NCBI GenBank assembly: GCA_032052615.1 | Contig: DAMBWF010000002.1 | Span: 496,001 to 560,000 of the forward strand | DNA length: 64,000 nt | Direction: 5' to 3' | Source of the DNA: Pseudomonas_T sp032052615 | Lineage (GTDB): Bacteria; Pseudomonadota; Gammaproteobacteria; Pseudomonadales; Pseudomonadaceae | Shown here: piece by piece, positions 44,374 to 53,106 of the stretch | Layout: each line of letters opens with the position of its first letter | Numbering within the stretch: position 1 is the first letter of the stretch | Notes under the pieces: generated by a model | The model's input: only the letters and a program-made list of their open reading frames with translations | Database searches by the model: none | Told to the model about the DNA's origin: nothing | Translations under genes and position numbers: made by a program

Positions 44374-45015
44374 TCAGGCCAGCGGTTCGGGCCGCTTCGG
44401 CAGGTAGGGCGGCAGGTAGAGGGCCAGGTAGGCGTCGAATACCCGCCGGCCTTCCTCGGCGAAGCGCGGGACGATGTCCCCGTGCTGCTGCACCGAGCGG
44501 GCGTAGACCCGGTCCCCCAGTTCCATGGCCAGGGCGAACACGTCCAGGTCGTCGGGCAGCGGCGGCAGGGCGAAATGGCGCTCGAACAGGTCGCGCATCA
44601 ACCGCCCCAGTTCCAGGTCGTGGAGTCGGTCGGCCTGGGTCACTTCGGCCAGGCCGTGCTGGGCGAGGATCAGCTGGCGGGCGGCGCTGTCCGCCTCGTA
44701 CACCGCCAGCATGCGATTCTCGATGAGCCGCGACAGGTCGCGCCAGTCGCCCAGGGCCCCGTGCTCCACCGGAGCCTCCAGGCAGGCACGGAAGGCCGCG
44801 TGAACCTCGGCGGTGAGGGCATGCAACACCGCGCCGACGTTGGCGAAGAAATGGTAGACCGAGGAGGGCGGCATCCCGGCGAGGTCGGCGATGGCGTAGA
44901 TCGACAGGCCGGCCATGCCCTGGCGGGCGAGCAACTGGCGCGCCGCCTCGAGGATGGCGGCGATTCGCGCCTGGCTGCTCGGGCGTGGTTTGCGGACGGT
45001 GGCGGAGCGCGGCAT
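44374..45015 (-). CDS. aguR: TetR-family regulator AguR
   Basis: Repressor of the agmatine operon in P. aeruginosa, released by agmatine or N-carbamoylputrescine. The 213-residue protein has an N-terminal TetR HTH (ARIAAILEAARQLLARQGMAGLSIYAIADLAGMPPSSVYHFFANV, broken here only by convention at about residues 16-60) and a ligand-binding helical C-terminus. ATG 45015 follows GGAGG closely. It lies upstream of and co-directional with aguBA, with the two probable operators in the 238-base gap between. Confidence 0.9.
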   Translation of the reverse strand: MPRSATVRKPRPSSQARIAAILEAARQLLARQGMAGLSIYAIADLAGMPPSSVYHFFANVGAVLHALTAEVHAAFRACLEAPVEHGALGDWRDLSRLIENRMLAVYEADSAARQLILAQHGLAEVTQADRLHDLELGRLMRDLFERHFALPPLPDDLDVFALAMELGDRVYARSVQQHGDIVPRFAEEGRRVFDAYLALYLPPYLPKRPEPLA

Positions 45016-45125
45016 GGAGCCTCCTGTGGCGGGCGGCGCTATTGGACGCCAGCCATCGCCGGACCGCAAGGTCGTGGCGGAGCGGGCCACGCGGCCATGG
45101 CCCAAGCGTCGCGGCAAGCGCGCGA

Positions 45126-45184
45126 AAGCCGGCGCGGGGCCGGCTTCCAGGGGGGGCGCGTGACGGAGCCGGCTGCGCCGGCTC
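45126..45184 (-). terminator. Two tandem hairpins after spuI
   Basis: AAGCCGGC / GCCGGCTT (45126-45133, 45139-45146) and GAGCCGGC / GCCGGCTC (45166-45173, 45177-45184). The distal one is followed on the minus strand by a short TTTCG. Probable 3' end of spuI, insulating aguR. Confidence 0.6.
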
Positions 45185-45191
45185 GCCCGGG

Positions 45192-46568
45192 TCAGACCGT
45201 GTGCAGGTACCAGTTGTACTCGAGGTCCGAGATGGAGTGCTCGAATTCTTCCAGTTCGCTTTCCTTGCAGGCGACGAAGATGTCGATGTACTTCGGGTCG
45301 ATGTAGCGAGCCAGGATCTCGCTGTCGTCCAGCGCCCGCAGAGCGTCTCGCAGGTTGTTCGGCAGGCTTGGCTCCAGTTGCTCGTAGGAGTTGCCTTCGA
45401 TGGGTTCGCCGGGCTCCACCTGCTGGGTCAGGCCATGGTGCACCCCGGCCAGGACCGCCGCCATGAGCAGGTAGGGGTTGGCGTCGGCGCCGGCCACGCG
45501 ATGCTCGATGCGCACCGCTTCGGGGCTGCCGGTGGGCACCCGCAGGGCCACGGTGCGGTTATCCAGGCCCCAGCTCGGCGCGTTGGGCACGTAGAACTGC
45601 GCCCCGAAGCGGCGGTAGGAGTTGACGTTGGGGCAGAGGAAGGCCATCGACGCGGGTAGGGTCTCCAGCACACCGCCGATCGCATGGCGCAATGCGGCGT
45701 TCTGCTGGGGATCCTCGCTGGTGAAAATGTTCTTGCCGTGCTTGTCGAGCAGCGAGATGTGCACGTGCAGACCATTGCCCGCCTGGCCTGGGTACGGCTT
45801 GGCCATGAAGGTGGTGTCCATCTCATGGTCGTAGGCGATGTTCTTCACCAGCCGCTTGAGCAGCACCGCATAGTCGCAGGCCTTGAGCGGGTCGGCCACG
45901 TGGTGCAGGTTCACCTCGAACTGGGCCGGGGCGCTTTCCTTGACGATCGCGTCGGCCGGGATGCCCTGGACCTTGGCGCCCTCGAGGATGTCCTGCAGGC
46001 AGTCGGAGTATTCGTCCAAGTCGTCGATCAGGTAGACCTGGGTGGACTGCGGGCGCTTGCCGGAGATGGGCGAGCGGGGCGGTTGCGGCCGGCCGTTCAC
46101 GTTCTCCTGGTCGATCAGGTAGAACTCCAGTTCGAAGGCGGCGCAGACCGTCAGGCCCAGCTCGTCGAACTTGCTCACCACTTGCCGCAGCACTTCCCGG
46201 GGATCGGCGAAGAACGGCTCGCCTTCCAGTTCGTGCATGGTCATCAGCAATTGCGCGGTGGGGCGTTTCTGCCAGGGTTCGTCGCAGAGGGTATTGGGGA
46301 TGGGGTAGCAGATGCGGTCGGCGTCGCCGATGTCCAGACCGAGGCCGGTACTTTCCACCGTGGAGCCATTGATATCGAGGGCGAACAGCGAGGCGGGGAG
46401 GTTGATGCCGCGTTCGTAAACCTTGTGCAGGCTGGCGCGTTCGATGCGCTTGCCCCTGACCACTCCATTCATATCCGCGATCAGAAGGTCGACGAACTGG
46501 ACCTCGGGATGCTTCTTGAGGAACTCGTTAGCTTCATTGAGCTGAACGGCACGCGGGGGTACCGACAT
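45192..46568 (-). CDS. spuI: Gamma-glutamylpolyamine synthetase SpuI
   Basis: Glutamine-synthetase-type ligase that attaches glutamate to polyamines (for example putrescine) using ATP, the first step of the gamma-glutamylation pathway. The 458-residue protein has VDLLIADMNGVVRGKRIE, the metal-site AAFELEFYLID, GNGLHVHISLLDKHGKN and NSYRRFGAQFYVPNAPSWG with NRTVALRVP. It is divergent from spuA over 349 bases of AT-rich regulatory DNA. Terminal tandem hairpins follow. Confidence 0.95.
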   Translation of the reverse strand: MSVPPRAVQLNEANEFLKKHPEVQFVDLLIADMNGVVRGKRIERASLHKVYERGINLPASLFALDINGSTVESTGLGLDIGDADRICYPIPNTLCDEPWQKRPTAQLLMTMHELEGEPFFADPREVLRQVVSKFDELGLTVCAAFELEFYLIDQENVNGRPQPPRSPISGKRPQSTQVYLIDDLDEYSDCLQDILEGAKVQGIPADAIVKESAPAQFEVNLHHVADPLKACDYAVLLKRLVKNIAYDHEMDTTFMAKPYPGQAGNGLHVHISLLDKHGKNIFTSEDPQQNAALRHAIGGVLETLPASMAFLCPNVNSYRRFGAQFYVPNAPSWGLDNRTVALRVPTGSPEAVRIEHRVAGADANPYLLMAAVLAGVHHGLTQQVEPGEPIEGNSYEQLEPSLPNNLRDALRALDDSEILARYIDPKYIDIFVACKESELEEFEHSISDLEYNWYLHTV

Positions 46569-46595
46569 GATGAAACACCTATCTTGTTAAAAATA

Positions 46596-46614
46596 TCAAT
46601 CACATGTTGATTGA
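46596..46614 (-). promoter_or_regulatory. Palindrome in the spuI promoter
   Basis: Perfect TCAATCA-N5-TGATTGA dyad, 28 bases before the spuI start and immediately downstream of a TTGACT -35-like hexamer (46621-46626 on the minus strand). Position suggests a repressor site; PauR or another polyamine regulator is a guess. Confidence 0.55.
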
Positions 46615-46756
46615 GGTGTGAGTCAATCCGAATCGCCTGAGGATGTCAATAGTGCACCATTTTGGCCTAAAAGAAGCCGACGCGACCGTTTTTAGGGCCT
46701 TTACGCGGCGCTGAAACCCGCCCCAGACCGCTGGCGACGGGGCGCTCAGTCGGGTG

Positions 46757-46797
46757 TGTTCAATTTTTTACAGCCCTATTGTGTAAAAAAATGAACA
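46757..46797. promoter_or_regulatory. Long dyad before spuA
   Basis: TGTTCAATTTTTTACA (46757-46772) and TGTAAAAAAATGAACA (46782-46797) are inverted repeats with 15 of 16 bases matching and a 9-base centre. The right arm overlaps a plausible promoter (46779-46807). Confidence 0.65.
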
Positions 46798-46807
46798 AGG
46801 CTAAGCT
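46779..46807 (+). promoter_or_regulatory. Possible spuA promoter
   Basis: TTGTGT (46779-46784) and TAAGCT (46802-46807) with a 17-bp spacer, about 110 bases before the spuA start and overlapping the dyad. Confidence 0.4.
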
Positions 46808-46917
46808 CGGTCGCACCGTGTGGCAGTGCAGACGACACGGACGCGCCGACGAACCTCGCCGGCTGGCCGGTCGCGCTGCCGCCGCTTCGCCCATAACAGC
46901 AATAATACGGGTGGCCC

Positions 46918-47700
46918 ATGTCTCGCCTGCCGCTGATCGGCGTGACCGCCTGCACCAGGCAGATCGGTCTGCATTCCTACCACATCGCCGGCGACAAGTA
47001 TCTTCGCGCCGTCGCCTTCGTCGGCGGGTTGCCGCTCATCGTGCCCGCCCTCGGCGAGACGCTCGACCCCGCCGCGCTGCTGGGGTCCCTCGACGGGCTG
47101 CTGTTCACCGGCTCGCCGTCCGATATCGAACCCCGTCGCTACCAGGGCCCCGCCAGCGGCCACGACGCCCTGCACGACCCGGCGCGGGATGCCACCACCC
47201 TGCCGCTGCTGCGCGCGGCGGTGGACGCCGGCGTGCCCCTGCTGGGCATCTGCCGGGGCTTCCAGGAACTGAACGTGGCCTTCGGGGGCAGCCTGCACCC
47301 CAAGGTACACGAGGTCGAAGGCCTGCCGGATCATCGCGAGCCGTTCGGCCAGCCGTTCGACCAGCCGCTCGACGTACACTATGCGCCGCGCCACGAGGTG
47401 CGGGTTCGCCCGGGCGGCGTGCTCGCCGCCCTCGGGCTGCCGGTGGCCTTCCAAGTCAATTCCCTGCATGGGCAGGGTATCGACCGCCTGGCGCCCGGCC
47501 TGCGCATAGAGGCGGTGGCGCCGGACGGCCTGGTCGAGGCGGTGTCCGTCGAAGGCGCCCCCGGTTTCGCCCTGGGGGTGCAATGGCACCCCGAATGGCA
47601 GGTAAGCTCCAATCCGGACTATCTCGCGCTCTTCCAGGCCTTTGGTGAGGCTTGCAGGGAGAGGGCGGGGAAACGTCGAACCGGCGACGCCCGGTTCTAA
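46918..47700 (+). CDS. spuA: Class I glutamine amidotransferase-like hydrolase SpuA
   Basis: Predicted gamma-glutamyl-GABA (or gamma-glutamyl-polyamine product) hydrolase that releases glutamate. The 260-residue protein has the catalytic triad of class I glutamine amidotransferases: Cys112 in GICRGFQELN and His224/Glu226 in GVQWHPEW. LFTGSPSDIEPRRY is the oxyanion-side loop. It is first in spuABCDEFGH, with spuB 12 bases on. Confidence 0.93.
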   Translation: MSRLPLIGVTACTRQIGLHSYHIAGDKYLRAVAFVGGLPLIVPALGETLDPAALLGSLDGLLFTGSPSDIEPRRYQGPASGHDALHDPARDATTLPLLRAAVDAGVPLLGICRGFQELNVAFGGSLHPKVHEVEGLPDHREPFGQPFDQPLDVHYAPRHEVRVRPGGVLAALGLPVAFQVNSLHGQGIDRLAPGLRIEAVAPDGLVEAVSVEGAPGFALGVQWHPEWQVSSNPDYLALFQAFGEACRERAGKRRTGDARF

Positions 47701-47712
47701 CCCGAGGTCTTT

Positions 47713-49071
47713 ATGACGAGCAAGCTGGACCGGCTCACGAGCTGGCTGAAAGAACGCAAAATCACCGAAGTGGAATGCCTGATCAGCGATCTCACCGGCA
47801 TCGCCCGCGGCAAGATATCGCCGACCAACAAGTTCCTCGACGAAAAGGGCATGCGCCTGCCCGAAAGCGTGCTGTTGCAGACCGTCACCGGCGACTATGT
47901 CGAGGACGACATTTATTACGAGTTGCTCGACCCGGCGGACATCGACATGTTCTGCCGCCCCGACGAGAGCGCCGTGTACCTGGTGCCCTGGGCCATCGAG
48001 CCCACCGCCCTGGTGATCCACGACACCTTCGACAAGATGGGCAACCCCATCGAGCTGTCGCCGCGCAACATCCTCAAGAAGGTCCTGAAGATGTACGCCG
48101 ACCGGGGCTGGCAGCCCATCGTCGCGCCGGAGATGGAGTTCTACCTGACCAAGCGCTGCGAGGACCCGGACCTGCCGCTGCAGGTGCCGCTGGGCCGCTC
48201 CGGCCGCCCCGAGACCGGCCGCCAGTCCTTCTCCATCGACGCGGCGAACGAGTTCGACCCGCTGTTCGAGGATATGTACGACTGGTGCGAGGCCCAGGAA
48301 CTGGACTTGGACACGCTGATCCATGAGGAGGGCCCGGCGCAGATGGAAATCAACTTCCGTCACGGCGACGCCCTGCACCTGGCGGACCAGATCACCGTGT
48401 TCAAGCGCACCATGCGCGAGGCGGCGCTCAAGCACAACGTGGCGGCGACCTTCATGGCCAAGCCGATCACCGACGAGCCTGGCAGTGCCATGCACCTGCA
48501 CCAGAGCGTCATCGACATCAAGACCGGCAAGAACATCTTCTCCACCGAGGACGGCTCCATGAGCGAGCTGTTCCTGCACCACATCGGCGGCTTGCAGAAG
48601 TTCATTCCCGAGGTGCTGCCGCTGTTCGCCCCCAACGTCAATTCGTTCCGCCGCTTCCTGCCCGACACCTCGGCGCCGGTGAACGTGGAGTGGGGCGAGG
48701 AGAACCGCACCGTGGGCCTGCGGGTGCCGGACGCCAACCCGCAGAACCGCCGGGTGGAGAACCGCCTGGCCGGTGCCGACGCCAACCCTTACCTGGCCAT
48801 CGCCGCCAGCCTGCTGTGCGGCTATATCGGCATGACCGAGGGCATCAAGCCCAGCGCCCAGGTCAAGGGGCGCGGCTACGAACGGCGCAACCTGCGCCTG
48901 CCGCTTACCATCGAGGACGCCCTGGAGCGCCTGGAGAATTGCAAGTCGCTGGAGAAGTACCTCGGCACCAAGTTCATCCACGGCTACGTGGCCGTGAAAC
49001 GCGCCGAGCACGAGAACTACAAGCGGGTGATCAGCTCCTGGGAGCGTGAATTCCTGTTGTTCTCGGTCTGA
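47713..49071 (+). CDS. spuB: Gamma-glutamylpolyamine synthetase SpuB
   Basis: Second glutamine-synthetase-like ligase of the polyamine pathway, paralogous to SpuI. The 452 residues include VECLISDLTGIARGKI, PEMEFYLTKR, EEGPAQMEINFRHGD, GSAMHLHQSVIDIKTGKN and ENRTVGLRVPDANPQNRRVENR. In P. aeruginosa SpuB has a role in diamine/spermidine use; the exact substrate here is inferred. It lies between spuA and spuC. Confidence 0.94.
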   Translation: MTSKLDRLTSWLKERKITEVECLISDLTGIARGKISPTNKFLDEKGMRLPESVLLQTVTGDYVEDDIYYELLDPADIDMFCRPDESAVYLVPWAIEPTALVIHDTFDKMGNPIELSPRNILKKVLKMYADRGWQPIVAPEMEFYLTKRCEDPDLPLQVPLGRSGRPETGRQSFSIDAANEFDPLFEDMYDWCEAQELDLDTLIHEEGPAQMEINFRHGDALHLADQITVFKRTMREAALKHNVAATFMAKPITDEPGSAMHLHQSVIDIKTGKNIFSTEDGSMSELFLHHIGGLQKFIPEVLPLFAPNVNSFRRFLPDTSAPVNVEWGEENRTVGLRVPDANPQNRRVENRLAGADANPYLAIAASLLCGYIGMTEGIKPSAQVKGRGYERRNLRLPLTIEDALERLENCKSLEKYLGTKFIHGYVAVKRAEHENYKRVISSWEREFLLFSV

Positions 49072-49155
49072 TCCGGCCCCGGCGGGAGCCTCGTCGCGCC
49101 CGCCCCCACTTTCCCGGCCCGGCCCGCGCCGCGCCCTTTTTGCAGGAGAACCGCT

Positions 49156-50529
49156 ATGACCCAGCCAGCGAAAAGCCCCCAGACCCTGAAGTGGCAGTCC
49201 CTCAGCCGCGACCACCACCTGGCCCCGTTCAGCGACTACAAGCAGTTGCAGGAGCAGGGCCCGCGCATCATCACCAAGGCCGAGGGCGTCTACCTGTGGG
49301 ACAGCGAGGGTCACAAGATCCTCGACGGCATGGCCGGCCTGTGGTGCGTGGCCGTGGGCTACGGCCGCGAGGAACTGGTGGAGGCGGCCGCCCGCCAGAT
49401 GCGCGAGCTGCCGTTCTACAACACCTTCTTCCAGACCGCCCACCCGCCGGTGCTGGAACTGGCCCAGGCGATCGCCGAGGTGGCCCCGGAGGGCATGAAC
49501 CATGTGTTCTTCACCGGCTCCGGCTCGGAAGGCAACGACACCATGCTGCGCCTGGTGCGCCATTACTGGGCGCTCAAGGGCAAGCCGCAGAAGAAGGTGG
49601 TCATCAGCCGCCTCAATGGCTACCACGGCTCCACCGTGGCCGGCGCCAGCCTGGGCGGCATGAAGGCCATGCACGAGCAGGGCGACCTGCCGATCCCCGG
49701 CATCGTGCACATCCCGCAGCCGTACTGGTTCGGCGAGGGCGGCGACATGAGCCCGGACGCGTTCGGCGTGTGGGCCGCCGAGCAACTGGAACAGAAGATC
49801 CTGGAAGTGGGCGCGGACAACGTCGCCGCCTTCATCGCCGAGCCGGTGCAGGGCGCCGGCGGCGTGATCATCGCGCCGGACACCTACTGGCCGAAGGTCC
49901 GCGAGATCCTCGCCAAGTACGAGATCCTGTTCGTCGCCGACGAGGTGATCTGCGGGTTCGGCCGCACCGGCGAATGGTTCGGCAGCGATTACTACGGCAA
50001 CACGCCGGACCTGATGACCATCGCCAAGGGGCTGACCTCCGGCTACGTGCCCATGGGCGGCCTGATCGTCAGCGATGAAGTGTTCGACGTGATCAATGCC
50101 GGCGGCGAGTTCAACCACGGCTTCACTTACTCCGGCCACCCCGTGGCGGCGGCGGTGGGCCTGGCGAACCTGCGCATCCTGCGGGAAGAGAAGATCATCG
50201 AGACGGTGAAGGAAAAGACGGCACCGTACTTGCAGAAGCGCCTGCGCGAACTGGTCGACCATCCGTTGGTGGGCGAAGTGCGCGGCCTGGGCATGCTCGG
50301 CGCCATCGAGTTGGTCAAGGACAAGCGGACCCGCGAGCGCTTCCCGTCCGACTGGGCGGTGGGCATGGTCTGTCGCGGCCACTGTTTCGCCAACGGGCTG
50401 GTGATGCGCGCGGTGGGCGATACCATGATCATCGCCCCGCCGCTGGTGATCAGCGAGGGCGAGATCGACGAACTGGTGACCAAGGCTCGCCAGTGCCTCG
50501 ACCTCACCGCCCGGGACATCCTGGGCTAG
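49156..50529 (+). CDS. spuC: Polyamine:pyruvate aminotransferase SpuC
   Basis: PLP-dependent class III transaminase moving the amino group of putrescine, cadaverine or spermidine to pyruvate. The 457-residue enzyme has the cofactor residues in GSGSEGNDTM, LNGYHGSTVAG, VADEVICGFGRTGEWFG and the Schiff-base Lys in TIAKGLTSGYVPMGG. It ends the enzymatic half of the spu operon; 257 bases separate it from spuD, so spuDEFGH may have its own promoter. Confidence 0.96.
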   Translation: MTQPAKSPQTLKWQSLSRDHHLAPFSDYKQLQEQGPRIITKAEGVYLWDSEGHKILDGMAGLWCVAVGYGREELVEAAARQMRELPFYNTFFQTAHPPVLELAQAIAEVAPEGMNHVFFTGSGSEGNDTMLRLVRHYWALKGKPQKKVVISRLNGYHGSTVAGASLGGMKAMHEQGDLPIPGIVHIPQPYWFGEGGDMSPDAFGVWAAEQLEQKILEVGADNVAAFIAEPVQGAGGVIIAPDTYWPKVREILAKYEILFVADEVICGFGRTGEWFGSDYYGNTPDLMTIAKGLTSGYVPMGGLIVSDEVFDVINAGGEFNHGFTYSGHPVAAAVGLANLRILREEKIIETVKEKTAPYLQKRLRELVDHPLVGEVRGLGMLGAIELVKDKRTRERFPSDWAVGMVCRGHCFANGLVMRAVGDTMIIAPPLVISEGEIDELVTKARQCLDLTARDILG

Positions 50530-50562
50530 AGCCCTTGGCGGCGCGCGAGCGAGGCTTCGGGA

Positions 50563-50576
50563 CGGTTGTAAAACCG
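50563..50576 (+). terminator. Weak hairpin after spuC
   Basis: CGGTT / AACCG with a GTAA loop, extendable by GGG/CCC across one mismatch. No T tail, so read-through into spuD is likely. Confidence 0.35.
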
Positions 50577-50702
50577 CCCCGGACCTTGCCAGACTGCGCC
50601 AGTGCGTTGGCCAGGCTCACCCCGTGGTGACGTGAAGGAAATCGCAAGGCTTCGCGGCGCAGGCAGGCGCCGCGCGCGAGGAGGGCGTTCCCCCCTCGGC
50701 AG

Positions 50703-50726
50703 CCGGAACGCCGGAACGCTGGAACA
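50703..50726. repeat. 8-bp tandem repeat, three copies
   Basis: CCGGAACG twice, then CTGGAACA, in the spuC-spuD gap. Confidence 0.75.
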
Positions 50727-50764
50727 AGCCGGGCGTTCCTCGGCACGACGCCACCGGACAGACA

Positions 50765-50772
50765 AACAACAA
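50765..50772 (+). promoter_or_regulatory. CA motif beside the spuD Shine-Dalgarno
   Basis: AACAACAA ends two bases before the CGGAG ribosome binding site (50774-50778). It matches the Hfq/Crc AAnAAnAA motif, so translation of spuD may be under catabolite repression. Confidence 0.55.
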
Positions 50773-50786
50773 ACGGAGCTACCCGC

Positions 50787-51887
50787 ATGATCAAGACCTT
50801 CGGCAAGACCCTGCTCGCCGCCGCCCTGGCGAGCACCGTCGGCGGCCTGGCCCAGGCCGCCGACAACGTGCTGCATGTGTACAACTGGTCGGACTACATC
50901 GCCCCGGACACCCTGGAGAAGTTCCAGAAGGAGACCGGTATCAAGGTGGTGTATGACGTCTACGACAGCAACGAAGTGCTGGAGGCCAAGCTCCTGGCGG
51001 GCAAGTCCGGCTACGACGTGGTGGTGCCGTCGAACTCCTTCCTCGCCAAGCAGATCAAGGCCGGCGTCTACCAGCCGCTGGATAAGAGCAAACTGCCGAA
51101 CTGGAAGAACCTCAACCAGGACCTGCTGAAGACCCTGGAAGTCAGCGACCCGGGCAACCAGTACGCCTTCCCCTACATGTGGGGCACCATCGGCATCGGC
51201 TACAACCCGGAGAAGGTCAAGGCCGCCCTGGGCGCCGACGCCCCGGTGGATTCCTGGGACCTGGTGTTCAAGCCGGAGAACATCGAGAAGCTCAAGTCCT
51301 GCGGCGTGGCCTTCCTCGACTCGCCCACCGAGATCATCCCGGCCGGCCTGCACTACCTGGGCTTCAAGCCCGACTCGGACAAGACCGACGAGCTGAACCA
51401 GGCCGAGGCGCTGTTCCTGAAGATCCGCCCGAGCGTCACCTACTTCCACTCCTCGAAGTACATCGGCGACCTGGCCAACGGCAACATCTGCGTGGCCATC
51501 GGCTATTCCGGCGACATCTACCAGGCCAAGTCCCGCGCCGAGGAAGCCAAGAACGACGTGACCGTGAAGTACAACGTGCCCAAGGAAGGCGCCGGCAGCT
51601 TCTTCGACATGGTGGCGATACCCAAGGACGCCGAGAACGCCGAGGCCGCCTATGCCTACCTCAACTACCTGATGAAGCCGGAGGTCATGGCTTCCATCAC
51701 CAACGTGGTGCAATTCCCCAACGGCAACGCCGCCTCCACGCCGCTGGTGGACGAGGCGATCCGCACCGACCCGGGCGTGTACCCGAGCGAGGCGGTGATG
51801 AAGAAGCTCTACACCTTCCCGGACCTGCCGGCCAAGGTGCAGCGCGCCATGACCCGTAGCTGGACCAAGATCAAGTCCGGCAAGTGA
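50787..51887 (+). CDS. spuD: Putrescine-binding periplasmic protein SpuD
   Basis: Periplasmic receptor, putrescine-preferring in P. aeruginosa. The 366-residue precursor has a signal peptide (TLLAAALASTVGGLAQA) and the PotF-type core: VLHVYNWSDYIAPDTLEKF, GYDVVVPSNSFLAKQIKAG, PYMWGTIGIGYN and NICVAIGYSGDIYQA, with Trp/Asp ligand residues. It is a close paralogue of SpuE, with the same ending (TRSWTKIKSGK). Confidence 0.96.
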   Translation: MIKTFGKTLLAAALASTVGGLAQAADNVLHVYNWSDYIAPDTLEKFQKETGIKVVYDVYDSNEVLEAKLLAGKSGYDVVVPSNSFLAKQIKAGVYQPLDKSKLPNWKNLNQDLLKTLEVSDPGNQYAFPYMWGTIGIGYNPEKVKAALGADAPVDSWDLVFKPENIEKLKSCGVAFLDSPTEIIPAGLHYLGFKPDSDKTDELNQAEALFLKIRPSVTYFHSSKYIGDLANGNICVAIGYSGDIYQAKSRAEEAKNDVTVKYNVPKEGAGSFFDMVAIPKDAENAEAAYAYLNYLMKPEVMASITNVVQFPNGNAASTPLVDEAIRTDPGVYPSEAVMKKLYTFPDLPAKVQRAMTRSWTKIKSGK

Positions 51888-51892
51888 ACGCG

Positions 51893-51924
51893 ACCGGGCG
51901 CGGCGACGGATCGCCGTGCCCGGT
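51893..51924 (+). promoter_or_regulatory. Intercistronic stem-loop between spuD and spuE
   Basis: ACCGGGCGCGGCGA can pair with TCGCCGTGCCCGGT (13 Watson-Crick pairs and one G-U) around a CGGA loop, six bases after the spuD stop. There is no T tail, so it more likely stabilises the upstream mRNA than terminates transcription. Confidence 0.7.
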
Positions 51925-51978
51925 TCGGCCGCCGCGTCCATGCGGCTGACCCGCCGGCCATTCCGAGCCGGGCGGTCG

Positions 51979-51986
51979 AACAACAA
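51979..51986 (+). promoter_or_regulatory. CA motif beside the spuE Shine-Dalgarno
   Basis: AACAACAA overlaps the AAGAGG ribosome binding site (51985-51990). Same Hfq/Crc-type element as before spuD. Confidence 0.55.
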
Positions 51987-51998
51987 GAGGGCTATCGA

Positions 51999-53099
51999 GT
52001 GCTTCTTCCTTCGCGCAACACGCTGATCTCCCGCGCCGCCGCGCTGACCCTGGCGCTGAGCGCCGGCGTGCGCGCCGAGCCGGCCGTGCATGTCTACAAC
52101 TGGAACGACTACATCGGCGACGGCACCCTGTCCGCGTTCCAGCAGGAGAGCGGCATCAAGGTGGTCTACGACGTCTTCGACTCCAACGAGACCCTCGAAG
52201 GCAAGTTGCTGGCCGGCCACACCGGCTACGACGTGGTGGTGCCCTCCAACCATTTCCTCGGCAAGCAGATCAAGGCCGGCGCGTTCCTCAAGCTCGACCG
52301 CGACCTGCTGCCCCACTATTCGAACCTGGACCCCAAGCTGCTCAAGCAACTGGAGGCCAACGACCCCGGCAACCAGTACGCCGTGCCCTACCTGTGGGGC
52401 ACCAACGGCATCGGCTATAACGTCGAGAAGGTCAAGGCGGTGCTGGGCGTCGATACCATCGACTCCTGGGCCATGCTCTTCGAGCCGGAGAACATCAAGA
52501 AGCTCTCCAGCTGCGGCGTGGCCTTCCTCGACTCCGCCGACGAGATGCTGCCGGCGGTGCTCAACTACCTGGGCCTGGACCCCAACAGCCAGAACCCCGC
52601 CGACTACCAGAAGGCCGAGGCCAAGCTGCTGAGCGTGCGTCCCTACGTCACCTACTTCCATTCCTCGAAGTACATCGGCGACCTGGCCAACGGCGACATC
52701 TGCGTCGCCGCCGGCTTCTCCGGGGACGTGCTGCAGGCCGCCGACCGCGCCGAGGAAGCCGGCAAGGGCGTGAAAATCGCCTACAGCATTCCCAAGGAAG
52801 GCGGCAACCTCTGGTTCGACATGCTCGCCGTGCCGGCCGACGCGGCCAACGTCAAGGAGGCCCACGCCTTCATCGACTACCTGCTGCGCCCCGAGGTGAT
52901 CGCCCATGTCAGCGACCACATCGGCTACGCCAACCCCAACCTCAAGGCGCGCGAGTACATGGACCCCAAGGTGCGCGACGACGCCTCGGTGTACCCGCCC
53001 CAGGCGGTGCTGGACCGGCTCTATGTGAATTCGGAGCTGCCGGCGAAGGTGCAGCGGCTGATGACGCGTAGCTGGACCAAGATCAAATCGGGAAAATGA
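51999..53099 (+). CDS. spuE: Spermidine-binding periplasmic protein SpuE
   Basis: Periplasmic receptor, spermidine-preferring in P. aeruginosa, where it also influences type III secretion. The 366-residue precursor starts at GTG 51999 (MLLPSRNTLISRAAALTLALSAGVRA), with AAGAGG eight bases before. The core reads VHVYNWNDYIGDGTLSAF, GYDVVVPSNHFLGKQIKAG and PYLWGTNGIGYN. Clearly a duplicate of SpuD. The 111-base gap before it holds a strong stem-loop. Confidence 0.95.
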   Translation: MLLPSRNTLISRAAALTLALSAGVRAEPAVHVYNWNDYIGDGTLSAFQQESGIKVVYDVFDSNETLEGKLLAGHTGYDVVVPSNHFLGKQIKAGAFLKLDRDLLPHYSNLDPKLLKQLEANDPGNQYAVPYLWGTNGIGYNVEKVKAVLGVDTIDSWAMLFEPENIKKLSSCGVAFLDSADEMLPAVLNYLGLDPNSQNPADYQKAEAKLLSVRPYVTYFHSSKYIGDLANGDICVAAGFSGDVLQAADRAEEAGKGVKIAYSIPKEGGNLWFDMLAVPADAANVKEAHAFIDYLLRPEVIAHVSDHIGYANPNLKAREYMDPKVRDDASVYPPQAVLDRLYVNSELPAKVQRLMTRSWTKIKSGK

Positions 53100-53106
53100 C
53101 CCCCTT

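Noticed and set aside
46594..46616. ANR/FNR box before spuI
   Set aside because: The half-sites are in the opposite orientation (ATCAA...TTGAT) to the TTGAT-N4-ATCAA consensus and the spacing is wrong.
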